Positions 12,972 through 21,888 of a stretch of 34,685 nucleotides of DNA are shown here, in pieces (positions within the stretch are counted from its first letter, which is position 1; each line of letters starts with the position of its first letter). A program made the position numbers and the translations under genes. The stretch comes from a virus. The stretch spans positions 1 through 34,685 of the IMG/VR virus record IMGVR_UViG_3300009076_001995, one strand, 5' to 3'. The notes beneath the pieces are model-generated. The model was not told the DNA's origin, ran no database searches, and saw nothing but the letters and a program-made list of their open reading frames with translations.

Positions 12972-13454
12972 ATGATCTCAATACAAAAGAAACTCGCAGC
13001 GCTGGGTGTTGTTGGTGCGATGTCGCTATCGGCCACTGTGCTGATCATCCCAAGCGAGGGCGAGGTTCTTGGAGTCTATTTAGACCCGGCGCGAATTCTA
13101 ACTAGCTGCTACGGCCACACAGGGCCAGAGCTGCAGCTGGGCCAGACGTTTACGTGGGAACAGTGCCTTAACCAGCTTGTTGCTGACCTTCACAAGCATG
13201 ACCGGCAACTTATGTCAGTCGTGAAGGTTCCACTTTCAGAAGGTGAGCACGCGGCTTACCTGTCATTTGTTTACAACGTTGGTATCGGCAAGTTCAAAGG
13301 CTCAACTGCACTGGCAAGGCTAAACGCTGGCCGGCGCATTGAGGCATGCCACCAGCTTATGCGCTGGGTTTATTCCGATGGTAAAGCGCTTAACGGTTTA
13401 CGCACACGCCGGGAAGCAGAACGCAAAGTGTGCCTCAAGGACCTGACTAAATGA
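12972..13454 (+). CDS. R: Phage lysozyme (GH24), probable SAR endolysin
   Basis: ATG at 12972 has AGGCG at 5-nt spacing, giving 160 aa; an ATG at 12951 is less likely. The catalytic set of T4-type lysozymes is complete: Glu29, then 8 residues, Asp38, then 5 residues, Thr44 (SEGEVLGVYLDPARILTSCYG). Residues 9-27 are a weakly hydrophobic, Ala/Gly/Ser-rich segment, as in signal-arrest-release endolysins that sit in the membrane until holin depolarises it. Cleaves peptidoglycan for lysis. Next gene starts in an ATGA overlap. Confidence 0.9.
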   Translation: MISIQKKLAALGVVGAMSLSATVLIIPSEGEVLGVYLDPARILTSCYGHTGPELQLGQTFTWEQCLNQLVADLHKHDRQLMSVVKVPLSEGEHAAYLSFVYNVGIGKFKGSTALARLNAGRRIEACHQLMRWVYSDGKALNGLRTRREAERKVCLKDLTK

Positions 13455-13945
13455 TTACACTCGGTAACACCATCAAGCTTGGCCTGCTTTACGCATTGGC
13501 CGTTGCTGTCATTGCCATTGGCCTATTCGCAGGCTATCAAACATTCCAGCTGCAAACAGCTGAAAACGCTATCAGCTTGCAGCAATCGACCATCACCAAT
13601 CAGAAGCTGGCCATTGACGGCTTAGCGTCTGAAGTTGCTTTCCTGAATAACGAAGTGCTGCACCTGGCTGAATTGGCCGAACTGGTGGCAGCGCTTAACG
13701 CCGAACACGAACGACAAGCCAAGCTCATCACCGACACAGGTAACGATTGGCTGGTCAATTCTAACAAACTGCAGGTATCAGAACATGAACCCACGCGCAC
13801 TTGGGCTGCTATGCCTTTGCCTGGCGATGCTATCAGCATGCTCCACGATGCCAGCCGAAGTCAGAACGGTAACGGTCAAGCAGCCGGTTTACATTCTGCC
13901 GCCATCGAACATGGTCAGTTCAGGTTGCCTGCTACGTCCATTTGA
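13451..13945 (+). CDS. Rz: Rz-type inner-membrane spanin
   Basis: 164 aa with one N-terminal membrane helix (about 9-29, LGLLYALAVAVIAIGLFAGY) and a long periplasmic coiled coil (32-100) rich in Leu, Gln and Glu. This is the i-spanin topology. It directly follows the endolysin and contains Rz1 in another frame. i-spanin and o-spanin together fuse inner and outer membranes at the end of lysis, which implies a Gram-negative host. Confidence 0.85.
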   Translation: MITLGNTIKLGLLYALAVAVIAIGLFAGYQTFQLQTAENAISLQQSTITNQKLAIDGLASEVAFLNNEVLHLAELAELVAALNAEHERQAKLITDTGNDWLVNSNKLQVSEHEPTRTWAAMPLPGDAISMLHDASRSQNGNGQAAGLHSAAIEHGQFRLPATSI

Positions 13946-14114
13946 CGGCACAACAAACCTAGACCATCACAGGTATACCCTGCAACTAATCACGGATATC
14001 AAGCTATGCGACATCAGCATGCAGCGTTACCGGAAGTGGCGGGAGGATCAACAATGCAAATTGGAACTTTCAGACATATGTCAGATAAAGCCTCTGCAAC
14101 AACCTCCTATCTGA
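13785..14114 (+). CDS. Rz1: Rz1-type outer-membrane spanin lipoprotein
   Basis: Starts inside Rz in the +1 frame and runs past its end. 109 aa with a signal peptide and lipobox LSAC (Cys19), then Pro-containing mature sequence (STMPAEVRTVTVKQPVYILPPSNM). Nested Rz/Rz1 genes are a hallmark of lambdoid lysis cassettes. The protein is longer than lambda Rz1, with Cys residues at about 48, 75 and 91-98 that may form disulfides. Confidence 0.85.
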   Translation: MNPRALGLLCLCLAMLSACSTMPAEVRTVTVKQPVYILPPSNMVSSGCLLRPFDGTTNLDHHRYTLQLITDIKLCDISMQRYRKWREDQQCKLELSDICQIKPLQQPPI

Positions 14115-14302
14115 CAGCTGGCGCCACTACTGCAGGAGGTTTGTTAAGCATGTCTGAATGGGCACTATTGATAGGCATCCTCGCAACTGTTGCAACCTTT
14201 GCACTTAACTATTGGGTGCAGATACGCAACCTGCGGATGCGTGAACGTGAGCATGCAGCTCACATGAAGATGTATGGCAAAAATAGTGGCCAGAACGAAT
14301 AA
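14054..14302 (+). CDS. Holin, lambda S/Phage_holin_3_1-like
   Basis: ATG at 14054 with GGGAGG at 7-nt spacing, 82 aa; a longer frame to 14006 lacks a ribosome site. A membrane helix at 36-54 (EWALLIGILATVATFALNYWVQIRNL) and a basic tail (RMREREHAAH) resemble the last helix and tail of lambda S. A second weakly hydrophobic Ala/Thr/Gly-rich segment at 17-32 may be the other helix, as in pinholins. It overlaps Rz1 at its start and the HNH gene at its end. Placement after the spanins, not before the endolysin, differs from lambda. Confidence 0.7.
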   Translation: MQIGTFRHMSDKASATTSYLTAGATTAGGLLSMSEWALLIGILATVATFALNYWVQIRNLRMREREHAAHMKMYGKNSGQNE

Positions 14303-14687
14303 GCCATGCCGCAAGTGCCGCAAAGCGCTAACAAGATGCCCATCTGGCTATTGCGAAGCGTGCAAGCCAGCTGAAGAGTCCAACTGGACAGGATGGCAGA
14401 AGCAGCGCGGCAACAGGCATGAGCGCGGATATGGCAGTGATTGGGATAAGTTGCGGGTGGTTATCCTCGAAAGGGATGAAGGCCTGTGCCAGATCTGCAT
14501 CAAAAAAGACATCATCACCAGAGCCACCCACATCGACCACATTGTGCCGAAGGCTCAGGGAGGCACGAACGCACACAGTAACCTTCAGGCGCTCTGCAAA
14601 CCCTGCCACGAGGGCAAGACGGCGAACGAGAGGGGCCGGGGGGTGGGTAAATCTCTACAGGTTGCACCAGTTGGACCGACCCTTTAG
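14274..14687 (+). CDS. HNH endonuclease next to the terminase
   Basis: 137 aa. The HNH core is HIDHIVPKAQGGTNAHSNLQALCKPCH (86-112 by position): His86, Asp88-His89, Asn103 and His112, with zinc cysteines at 72/75 (CQIC) and 108/111 (CKPC). An N-terminal CRKC...CEAC motif adds a second zinc site. In HK97-type siphophages an HNH protein beside the terminase genes is required for cos cleavage, which is its likely role here. Overlaps the holin gene by 29 nt. Confidence 0.9.
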   Translation: MAKIVARTNKPCRKCRKALTRCPSGYCEACKPAEESNWTGWQKQRGNRHERGYGSDWDKLRVVILERDEGLCQICIKKDIITRATHIDHIVPKAQGGTNAHSNLQALCKPCHEGKTANERGRGVGKSLQVAPVGPTL

Positions 14688-14734
14688 ACAGATTTTTACA
14701 CCCGCGAAATTAAAAGTTTAACCTGGAGGTCGCG

Positions 14735-15217
14735 ATGGCCGGTTCAGCGATGGTGCCTGGCCGGGGCCGGAAGGCTAAACCAACGGCTCGTAAAGTGGCC
14801 GCGGGCAATCCCGGCAAACGAAAATTGAATGATCGTGAGCCTCAATATTCTGAAGTGCAGATCCGTTCTGTTGATGTTCCGGAATGGTTGGAAGCCAATG
14901 CCCAGGTCATGTGGGAAATGGTGACAACTGAGTTATGCCGAGAGCAAGTTTTAACAGTGACCGATTTGCATAACGTCGAAGCCTTCTGTTCTAGTTATGC
15001 CAACTGGAGGAGTGCCCAAAGAGAAGTGCAGGAAAAAGGCGTCACAATACCTGGAGCCATGGGTGGCATTATCAAAAATCCAGCGGTGACGGTGGTGAAC
15101 GAATCACTCCGCCAGATGGTGACATTTGGGTCGCTTCTTGGGTTGGATCCATCCAGCCGCAGCCGATTGATTGGCGCTGCCAAAAAGCCAGCTGGTAATC
15201 AGTTTTCCGAGTTCTAA
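14735..15217 (+). CDS. terS: Terminase small subunit, P27 family
   Basis: 160 aa, GGAGG before the ATG. The basic N-terminus (GRGRKAKPTARKVAAGNPGKRKLNDREP) followed by a helical body and LGLDPSSRSRLIGA near the C-terminus are typical of the P27-type small terminase. It binds phage DNA and directs the large subunit. The gene ends immediately before the GTG of terL. Order HNH, terS, terL is standard. Confidence 0.9.
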   Translation: MAGSAMVPGRGRKAKPTARKVAAGNPGKRKLNDREPQYSEVQIRSVDVPEWLEANAQVMWEMVTTELCREQVLTVTDLHNVEAFCSSYANWRSAQREVQEKGVTIPGAMGGIIKNPAVTVVNESLRQMVTFGSLLGLDPSSRSRLIGAAKKPAGNQFSEF

Positions 15218-16930
15218 GTGGCAAAGATTGAGCGGTACCCGCATGTTAATCGTGCCAGCAAATATGCCAGAGACATTCTTGCCGGCCGGATCCCTGCATG
15301 TAATTACGTCCGATTGGCTTGCGAGCGGTTCCTTTTCGACCTGGAGCAGCAGTCGAAAAAGGCGTTTAAATACCGGTTTGATAAAGACAAGGCCGAACGT
15401 GCCTGCCGCTTCATTGAAAAGCTGCCACATACCAAAGGTGAGTGGGCTTTTCGTGGCGAAAAATTAAAGCTGGAACCCTGGCAGAGTTTTATCGTTGCCA
15501 ACGTTTTTGGCTGGATCAGGAAAAAAGGCGGCAAGCGCCGGTTCCGAGAAGTTTATACCGAAGTGCCGCGTAAAAATGGCAAGTCTGCAGTCAGCTCTGG
15601 CGTGGCCGTTTACACTTTTGCTGCTGATGGCGAGTTCGGTGCCGAAGTTTACTCAGGTGCTACGACCGAGAAACAGGCATGGGAAGTTTTCAGGCCAGCA
15701 AAGCTTATGTGCTCCCGAACGCCGGATCTGCTTGCGCACTTTGGCATCGAAGTGAATGCCAGCACAATCAGCAAACCGTCTGATGCGGCAAGATTAGAGC
15801 CGGTGATCGGTAAGCCAGGTGATGGCGCCAGTCCAAGTTGCGCAATTATCGACGAATATCACGAGCATGCCGCCAGCGACTTGTACGACACAATGCTCAC
15901 GGGCATGGGTGCTCGGTCTCAACCGTTGCTGTGGATCATCACCACAGCAGGCGCAGACATTGAAGGTCCATGCTATGACAAGCGCCGCGGCGTTATTGAA
16001 ATGCTGGAAGGCATCACGCCGGATGATGAACTTTTCGGCATCATTTATACCATCGATGTGAATGATGATTGGACTGATCCGGCAGTTCTTCGCAAAGCCA
16101 ACCCAAACATGGGAGTCTCGGTCCATGAAGACTACCTACTGAGCATGCAGCAGCGGGCAATTAAAAACGCCCGGTTTACCAATACCTTCAAAACAAAGCA
16201 TCTTAATGTTTGGGTTAGCGCCAAAACGGCGTTTTTCAACCTCGAATCGTGGAAAGCCTGTGAGGACAAAACGCTGACTATCAGCGATTTTGCAGGTCAG
16301 GAATGCATTATCGCCAACGACTTGGCAAGCAAGCTGGATTTAACAGCCATGGTGCCGCTGTTCTGGCGCGATATCTGCGGCAAGCGGCATTACTACTGCA
16401 TTGGTAGTAAGTTTTTTATCCCTTATGACACTGTTTATAACAGTGATGATCAGAAGCTGGCGCAGCGGTACCAGAAGTGGGCCAATACGCAAAGCATCAT
16501 CGTCACAGACGGTGCAGAGATCAATTTCAAAGACGTGATGGAAGAGATTTTAAACTTCCACCGAGAAGCTCCGGTTCGCGAGGTTCCTCTTGATCCTCAC
16601 GGCGCTACAGCCCTTGCACATGACTTGGAGGGCGAGGGCCTACTTCCCGTAAACATGCCGCAAAACTACACGCACATGAGCGAGCCGATGAAAGAGCTGG
16701 AAGCTGCAATACAAAGCGGCCGGTTCCACCATGACGGCCACCCGATTTTAACGTGGTGTATCGGCAACGTTGTCGCGCAGGTAACGCCGGATGAAAAAAT
16801 GATGCGGCCAGTTAAAGAAAAGCGGGGCTCGATGAACAAAATTGACGGCGCCGTTGCGTTAATCATGGCTATTGCGCGTGCTATGGCAAATGAGCCACCA
16901 GAACCTGAACCAAATATACGGACACTTTAA
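15218..16930 (+). CDS. terL: Terminase large subunit
   Basis: 570 aa with GTG start directly after the terS stop. ATPase domain: Walker A PRKNGKS at 117-123, Walker [11 protein letters not shown] with Asp212-Glu213, and the coupling-type segment ITTAG at about 241-245. The C-terminal half is the RNase H-like nuclease ([16 protein letters not shown] near 367 and [11 protein letters not shown] near 427). HK97-type TerL. Packages DNA into proheads through the portal. Confidence 0.95.
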   Translation: MAKIERYPHVNRASKYARDILAGRIPACNYVRLACERFLFDLEQQSKKAFKYRFDKDKAERACRFIEKLPHTKGEWAFRGEKLKLEPWQSFIVANVFGWIRKKGGKRRFREVYTEVPRKNGKSAVSSGVAVYTFAADGEFGAEVYSGATTEKQAWEVFRPAKLMCSRTPDLLAHFGIEVNASTISKPSDAARLEPVIGKPGDGASPSCAIIDEYHEHAASDLYDTMLTGMGARSQPLLWIITTAGADIEGPCYDKRRGVIEMLEGITPDDELFGIIYTIDVNDDWTDPAVLRKANPNMGVSVHEDYLLSMQQRAIKNARFTNTFKTKHLNVWVSAKTAFFNLESWKACEDKTLTISDFAGQECIIANDLASKLDLTAMVPLFWRDICGKRHYYCIGSKFFIPYDTVYNSDDQKLAQRYQKWANTQSIIVTDGAEINFKDVMEEILNFHREAPVREVPLDPHGATALAHDLEGEGLLPVNMPQNYTHMSEPMKELEAAIQSGRFHHDGHPILTWCIGNVVAQVTPDEKMMRPVKEKRGSMNKIDGAVALIMAIARAMANEPPEPEPNIRTL

Positions 16931-18135
16931 TGGGCTTTTTCAATCGTATTACAGATTATTTCGGTAGTAAAAGCACCGATATCATCGATACACCAGAAAA
17001 GTTGTTAGCCTTATTTTCATCTTTTGGAATGTCAGCGGCAGGGGTAAGCATTACGCCTTCTAATGCAATGCAAATAGCCACCGTTTATGGTTGTGTCCGC
17101 GTACTGGCGGAATCCGTTGGGATGTTGCCACTGAATTTGATGAAGCAATCCGGACGTAATAAAGAAAAGGACACCAAAAACGATCTGTATTGGTTGATGC
17201 AGAACGGTCCAAACGATTTTATGACGGCTCAGGAATTCAAAGAGTTAATTTTGGTGCATCTGTGTCTCCGGGGAAATCACTACTCATTTATTAACAGGTC
17301 AGTCACGGGCAAGGTACTCGAGCTGTTACCGCTTGCACCTCATTGCGTCGAACCGAAACTAAATGACGATTGGACAGTGCAGTACCGGGTTACTTTTGCA
17401 AAAGGCGAGCAGAGAACGCTCGATGCGAAAGAAATTCTACATATTCGGCTGTTTACTATCGATGGGTTGCATGGCTTGAGTCCTATCAGTTATGGCCGTC
17501 ACGCAATGGGTTTGGCTAAAGCAACAGAAACTCATGGCAGCAAATTATTTGCGAATGCAGCAAAACCATCTGGTGGCTTCAAAACTGAAAAAACATTAAC
17601 CGATCCACAGTTCAAGCGCTTGCAGGATCAGTTTACGGATTACACCGGCGAAAACGCACTCAAGAACTTGATCCTGGAAGGCGGATTGGAATGGTTTCAA
17701 ACGACCATGAGTAGCGAAGATGCGCAGTTTTTAGAGACCCGGAAATATCAGCGATCTGAAATATGTGGTTTATACCGTGTTCCGCCCCATATGGTTGCAG
17801 ATTTAGAAAAAGCTACTTTTAGCAATATTGAACACCAGAGTCTCGATTTTGTTCAGCACAGCCTGATGCCTTATTTGACTCGCATCGAACAGCGATTCGA
17901 TAAAGATCTGCTTAATTCAGAAAAGACAAGCTACTTCAAATTCAACGCTAATGCCTTGTTGCGCGGCGCCATGAAAGACCGGGCAGAATTCTACGGCAAG
18001 CTTGTTAATTTGGGCGCCTTAAGCCCCAACGATGTACGCGAATACGAAGACATGAATCCGCGGGCAGATGGGGATATTTATTTAACACCGAGCAACATGC
18101 TCATTGATGGCAAGCTGCCGGAGACACCTAAATGA
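16930..18135 (+). CDS. Portal protein, HK97 family
   Basis: 401 aa beginning in a TAATG overlap with terL. Typical segments: TVYGCVRVLAESVGMLPLNL near 55-75, HLCLRGNHYSFI near 112, ILHIR and GLSPI near 170-190, and RSEICGLYRVPPHM near 276. It forms the dodecameric ring through which DNA enters and to which the tail joins. It ends in overlap with the protease gene. Confidence 0.95.
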   Translation: MGFFNRITDYFGSKSTDIIDTPEKLLALFSSFGMSAAGVSITPSNAMQIATVYGCVRVLAESVGMLPLNLMKQSGRNKEKDTKNDLYWLMQNGPNDFMTAQEFKELILVHLCLRGNHYSFINRSVTGKVLELLPLAPHCVEPKLNDDWTVQYRVTFAKGEQRTLDAKEILHIRLFTIDGLHGLSPISYGRHAMGLAKATETHGSKLFANAAKPSGGFKTEKTLTDPQFKRLQDQFTDYTGENALKNLILEGGLEWFQTTMSSEDAQFLETRKYQRSEICGLYRVPPHMVADLEKATFSNIEHQSLDFVQHSLMPYLTRIEQRFDKDLLNSEKTSYFKFNANALLRGAMKDRAEFYGKLVNLGALSPNDVREYEDMNPRADGDIYLTPSNMLIDGKLPETPK

Positions 18136-18803
18136 AATACAAACACGGTATTCAAACCAGAAATCGGCTGGATATGGCGTTGACCATTAAATCCGTTAAC
18201 GAAACGGGTGAATTTGAAGGCTATGGCAGCGTATTTGGCGTCAAAGACACCTATGGTGACATCGTTGTTTCTGGTGCTTTTGCGAATAGTCTCGCGGTCT
18301 GGAAAGGTAAAAATCGTTTGCCCGCAATGTTGTGGCAACACCGAATGGATGAACCTATCGGTATTTTTACCGAAATGTACGAAGACTCAACCGGTCTCTA
18401 CGTCAAAGGTCGATTGTTAATTGAAGATGATCCAATGGCTCGTCGCGCTCATGCGCACATGAAGGCCGGATCTATTTCAGGTATGAGCATCGGATACATC
18501 CTGAAAGATTGGGAGTATGACAAGACCAAAGAAGCTTACTTACTCAAAGAAATTGAATTATGGGAAGTGTCATTGGTGACATTTCCTGCCAATGACGAAG
18601 CCCGTGTGGCCGAAGTCAAATCAACTTTAAGTTCTGGAGAGTTACCCGCTCCGAGCCTTGTTGAGCGGTGTCTGCGTGATGCCGGCTTTTCCAGAACCCA
18701 GGCCAAAACCATTGTCGGTGGCGGTTACAAGGCCCTGCGTGATGCAGGAGATACCAACCATTTAGACTCACTTAATTCCCTGCTAAACGTATTCGGAGAA
18801 TGA
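18132..18803 (+). CDS. Prohead protease, HK97 type
   Basis: 223 aa. Family features: GEFEGYGSVFGVKDTYGDIV, LWQHRMDEPIG with His70, and AGSISGMSIGY around 112-122 containing the catalytic serine. The C-terminal 60 residues (PAPSLVERCLRDAGFSRTQAKTIVGGGYKAL) are the usual extension. It removes the delta domain of the capsid protein during maturation. Overlaps portal and capsid genes. Confidence 0.95.
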   Translation: MKYKHGIQTRNRLDMALTIKSVNETGEFEGYGSVFGVKDTYGDIVVSGAFANSLAVWKGKNRLPAMLWQHRMDEPIGIFTEMYEDSTGLYVKGRLLIEDDPMARRAHAHMKAGSISGMSIGYILKDWEYDKTKEAYLLKEIELWEVSLVTFPANDEARVAEVKSTLSSGELPAPSLVERCLRDAGFSRTQAKTIVGGGYKALRDAGDTNHLDSLNSLLNVFGE

Positions 18804-18805
18804 TC

Positions 18806-20056
18806 ATGAAACAAAATCAATTTATGCCAGCAATGTCGGCTTTTAGCCATAAAGACGCTGGTAGTGACCAGGTAAAAGAAGTTGCAGATAAACTGGCAGC
18901 AAAATTTACCGAATTTAAAGAAACAAACGATAAGCGCTTAGGTGCTGTCGAGTCTGAAAAGGCATCATTGGCGGGCAAGCTTGACACGTTGACCGAGCAA
19001 ATCACTGAATTGCAGGACATCAAAACGGCCTTCGAAGCAATGCAGAAGAAAAGCAATCGCCCAGGTACCACAGCAACATCTGCTGAAGCAGCCGAGCATA
19101 AAGACGCTTTTAATAAGTTCCTCCGTAAAGGTCAGGACCAAGGCTTAGGTGCGCTGCAGGCAAAAGCGCTGAATATCACAGATGATCCAGACGGTGGCTA
19201 TGCTGTGCCAGAAGAACTGGACCGCAACATTATCAGCCTACTGCGCAATTCAACGCCAATGCGACAGTTAGCAAATGTTGTTGCTATGGGTGGTGCAGAA
19301 TACAAAAAGTTGGTCAGCTTAGGTGGCGCAGCGTCTGGCTGGGTCGGTGAGCAAGCCGCCCGCCCGGCAACAGGAACGCCAACATTAGCGCAAGTGACCC
19401 CGTTCATGGGTGAAATTTACGCCAACCCACAAGCCACGCAAACCATGCTCGATGATGTGTTTTTTAACGCTGAAGCCTGGTTGTCTGATGAAGTTGCCAC
19501 TGAGTTTTCAGAAAAAGAAAACGCAGCATTCACCTCTGGTGATGGCACATTAAAGCCAAAAGGTTTATTGGCTTATACAACCGCTGCCACTGCTGATGGC
19601 GTTCGCGCATTTGGTACGTTCGAGCACATTGTTTCATCTGCCATTGGTGCAATCTCTGGCGATGACATTGTGAAGTTCTCAACCCACCTGAAAACCGGCT
19701 ACTTAACTGGCAGCCGTTGGCAGTTCAGCCGTACCACACTGGCCGCGCTGATGATCTTGAAAGATGGCGATGGTAACTACCTGTGGCGTCCGGGTCTGTC
19801 TGAAGGTGTTCAGTCAATGTTGGCTGGATTTGGCTATACCATCAACGATGACATGCCGGCAATTGCTGCAAATGCCAACTCAATCGCATTTGGCGATCAC
19901 AAGCGTGCTTACACCATTATCGATCGCATGGGCACCCGAGTACTGCGTGACCCATTCACCAACAAGCCTTTTGTCGGTTTTTACACAACCAAGCGCGTTG
20001 GTGGTATGGCTGTGGATACTCAGGCAGTTAAATTCCTGAAAATCCGTGCATCTTAA
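18806..20056 (+). CDS. Major capsid protein, HK97 fold
   Basis: Start at the ATG at 18806, where CGGAG lies 7 nt upstream; the ATG at 18800 overlapping the protease stop is too close to it. 416 aa. The N-terminal 100 residues are a predicted coiled coil (delta scaffold, VKEVADKLAAKFTEFKETNDKRL), followed by the coat domain beginning near GGYAVPEELDRNIISLLRNSTPMRQLANV. Other HK97 marks: WVGEQAARPATGTPTLAQV, and FGDHKRAYTIIDRMGTRVLRDPF. Followed by a terminator. Confidence 0.95.
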   Translation: MKQNQFMPAMSAFSHKDAGSDQVKEVADKLAAKFTEFKETNDKRLGAVESEKASLAGKLDTLTEQITELQDIKTAFEAMQKKSNRPGTTATSAEAAEHKDAFNKFLRKGQDQGLGALQAKALNITDDPDGGYAVPEELDRNIISLLRNSTPMRQLANVVAMGGAEYKKLVSLGGAASGWVGEQAARPATGTPTLAQVTPFMGEIYANPQATQTMLDDVFFNAEAWLSDEVATEFSEKENAAFTSGDGTLKPKGLLAYTTAATADGVRAFGTFEHIVSSAIGAISGDDIVKFSTHLKTGYLTGSRWQFSRTTLAALMILKDGDGNYLWRPGLSEGVQSMLAGFGYTINDDMPAIAANANSIAFGDHKRAYTIIDRMGTRVLRDPFTNKPFVGFYTTKRVGGMAVDTQAVKFLKIRAS

Positions 20057-20074
20057 TACCTGGCATAAATATTC

Positions 20075-20098
20075 GCCCCGCAAGTCGGGGCTTTTTTT
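20075..20098 (+). terminator. Intrinsic terminator after the capsid gene
   Basis: GCCCCG (20075-20080), 5-nt loop, CGGGGC (20086-20091), then seven T. It would reduce transcription into the connector and tail genes unless polymerase carries Q, and may set the high capsid to low tail-gene ratio. Confidence 0.9.
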
Positions 20099-20109
20099 GG
20101 AGTTTTAAA

Positions 20110-20343
20110 ATGTCAAAAGCGCAAAACAAAGAACCCACAGTGACAGAAGAATCCAGAATTATTGAAATTCTGAAACCATTTGCAGCGAGTGAAGATGGTT
20201 GCACTGTTTGTGAGTATTCTGCAGGTCTATGCGGTGGTTTGCCTCCAGTCGCCACTAAATATGCAATCGCAATTGGCGCGGTAAGTGATGCTGATGCGGC
20301 AAAGCTTTTGGCTGCAATTCCTGAAAGCGAAGCGGCGGAATAA
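20110..20343 (+). CDS. Hypothetical head-region protein, 77 aa
   Basis: Ribosome site TTTGGAG precedes ATG at 20110. The protein is acidic with a central CTVCEYSAGLCGG (three Cys) and an Ala-rich C-terminus (AVSDADAAKLLAAIPESEAAE). It occupies the place between capsid and connector where small head-decoration or hypothetical genes are often found, but no family is recognised. Confidence 0.65.
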   Translation: MSKAQNKEPTVTEESRIIEILKPFAASEDGCTVCEYSAGLCGGLPPVATKYAIAIGAVSDADAAKLLAAIPESEAAE

Positions 20344-20351
20344 CTTTAACC

Positions 20352-20684
20352 ATGATCACTTTACTCAGTATCAAGAAACAGCTGCGCATAGAGCAGGATG
20401 ATGATTCGCAAGACGAAGAACTCCTTGAACTGGCCGATGCCGCGCTGGACACTGTAGAGCAGCAACTAAATCGGCGCTTGTATGCCGATCAGGCTGCTAT
20501 TGATGCTGATGCGAACGCACCAGTAACAGCCCTGGCAATTCCAGCCAGTATTCGCCGGGCAGTTCTGATGATGATCACTGATATGTACGAGAATCGCGGC
20601 ACTACCAGCTACACAACTCTGAATGAAAATCCGGTATTTAAGCAGTTGATTTCACCTTATCGGATTTTTCCAAATGGCAATTGA
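20352..20684 (+). CDS. Head-tail connector, gp6-like
   Basis: 110 aa of the phage gp6-like connector type: LLSIKKQLRIEQDDDSQDEELLELADAALDTVEQQLNRRL at the N-terminus and IRRAVLMMITDMYENRG near residue 75. It forms the ring below the portal. Overlaps the head-closure gene by 11 nt. Confidence 0.85.
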   Translation: MITLLSIKKQLRIEQDDDSQDEELLELADAALDTVEQQLNRRLYADQAAIDADANAPVTALAIPASIRRAVLMMITDMYENRGTTSYTTLNENPVFKQLISPYRIFPNGN

Positions 20685-21000
20685 ATCAGGCAAATTGCGC
20701 CACCGCATCTCTCTATACCGAGTTGACCGGAACGGCCGTGATGCGTCCGGGCAAAAGATAGATGTTCTTGAATTAATTTCACCGGTATGGGCTGAAGTAC
20801 TGACGTCTAAGCAGGTTATTCAACGGCTGGGTTCAGGCGTCGACCATGCAAAGAAAAAGATTTTCCACTGCCGGTACCGTGATGGCATCAATGTTGGCGA
20901 TGTGATCCAGCATCAATCCCAGATGTATTCAATCGTTGCTGTTGAAAACCCAGCCGACAAAAATATTGAACTCTTCATCGAGGCGGAACTGCAGCCATGA
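20674..21000 (+). CDS. Head closure protein
   Basis: 108 aa. Pattern GKLRHRISLYRVDRNGRDASGQ, WAEV, and C-R--GI-VGD-I-----Y-I--VENP matches the phage head-tail adaptor (SPP1 gp16-like, PF05521) family. It seals the connector after packaging. Overlaps both neighbours. Confidence 0.85.
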   Translation: MAIESGKLRHRISLYRVDRNGRDASGQKIDVLELISPVWAEVLTSKQVIQRLGSGVDHAKKKIFHCRYRDGINVGDVIQHQSQMYSIVAVENPADKNIELFIEAELQP

Positions 21001-21407
21001 GTAGTACAGCGCTCGAATATCATTTGCGACAGCTTCTGGCAGACAATCCGAGCATTCAAGACCGTGTCGCCGATCGAATCACCGCCTTAGTTCGGGATGA
21101 AGATGGGGCGTTTCCGGCGATTGTTTACCAATCGTCGAAGCCGGTGCGCGAAAAAGATCTGGACGGAGAGCTATCTGATATCGGCACCTTAGTCATGGCT
21201 TTTGAAGTCTGGGCTAACACATACAGCAGTGCAAAGTTAATTGCTGCCGACATAATTGCTGAACTCGAAAACTTTAGCGGCGAATTCCCCGGTTACCAGG
21301 TTTCAAACATCGATGTTGAACAAACCGACGAAGATGGTGATGACGAGAACCGGCTTTATGTCATCGATCTTGTTGCAACCGTAGTTTTCAAATACGTGGT
21401 GCAATGA
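20997..21407 (+). CDS. Tail completion/terminator protein, DUF3168-like
   Basis: 136 aa: ALEYHLRQLLADNPSIQDRVADRI, FPAIVYQSSK, and VMAFEVWANTYSSAKLIAADI fit the DUF3168/gp17-like tail completion family, which caps the tail tube. Starts in ATGA overlap with head closure. In many phages it follows the gp10 gene; here it precedes it. Confidence 0.75.
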   Translation: MSSTALEYHLRQLLADNPSIQDRVADRITALVRDEDGAFPAIVYQSSKPVREKDLDGELSDIGTLVMAFEVWANTYSSAKLIAADIIAELENFSGEFPGYQVSNIDVEQTDEDGDDENRLYVIDLVATVVFKYVVQ

Positions 21408-21862
21408 TGGAAAAGTTTAGCCTGGTCGGATTTGACAAAGTGCGGGCAAAGCTTCGACTTGTCAAAGATGAAATTCGTGGTAAAGCCACCCGTTCGGCAC
21501 TGCGCCGTGCCTCCGGAATACTGGTTCGAGCGGCCAAAGAAAATGTTCAGCAGTTGGATGATCCAGAAACTGGCCGGCGTATTGCCGACAACGTGCAATT
21601 GCAATTTGGCAGCAAAGTCTATGCGCAAACGGGCAAACACTTATATCGGATCGGTGTAGGTACTCGCTGGCAGGGCGTCGCAAAAGGCAACCCGGACACT
21701 GGGCCCCGCGGCAATACCCCGCATTGGCATTTACTCGAGTACGGCACCAAACGCTCACGAGAAAAATCATTCATGCGCCGGGCACTGCGCAACAACGTGA
21801 ATCCCGTCATTACCCGCTTTGAACGTGAGCTCAATCGCGAGCTCGACAAAGCACTGAAATAA
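21404..21862 (+). CDS. HK97 gp10-family tail-component protein
   Basis: 152 aa. ALRRASGILVRAAKENVQ and HWHLLEYGTKRSREKSFMRRAL are the signature (PF04883). Family members take part in head-tail joining. ATGA overlap with the gene before. Confidence 0.85.
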   Translation: MMEKFSLVGFDKVRAKLRLVKDEIRGKATRSALRRASGILVRAAKENVQQLDDPETGRRIADNVQLQFGSKVYAQTGKHLYRIGVGTRWQGVAKGNPDTGPRGNTPHWHLLEYGTKRSREKSFMRRALRNNVNPVITRFERELNRELDKALK

Positions 21863-21888
21863 TCAAAGCAAGCTTTTAAGGAGCTCAT

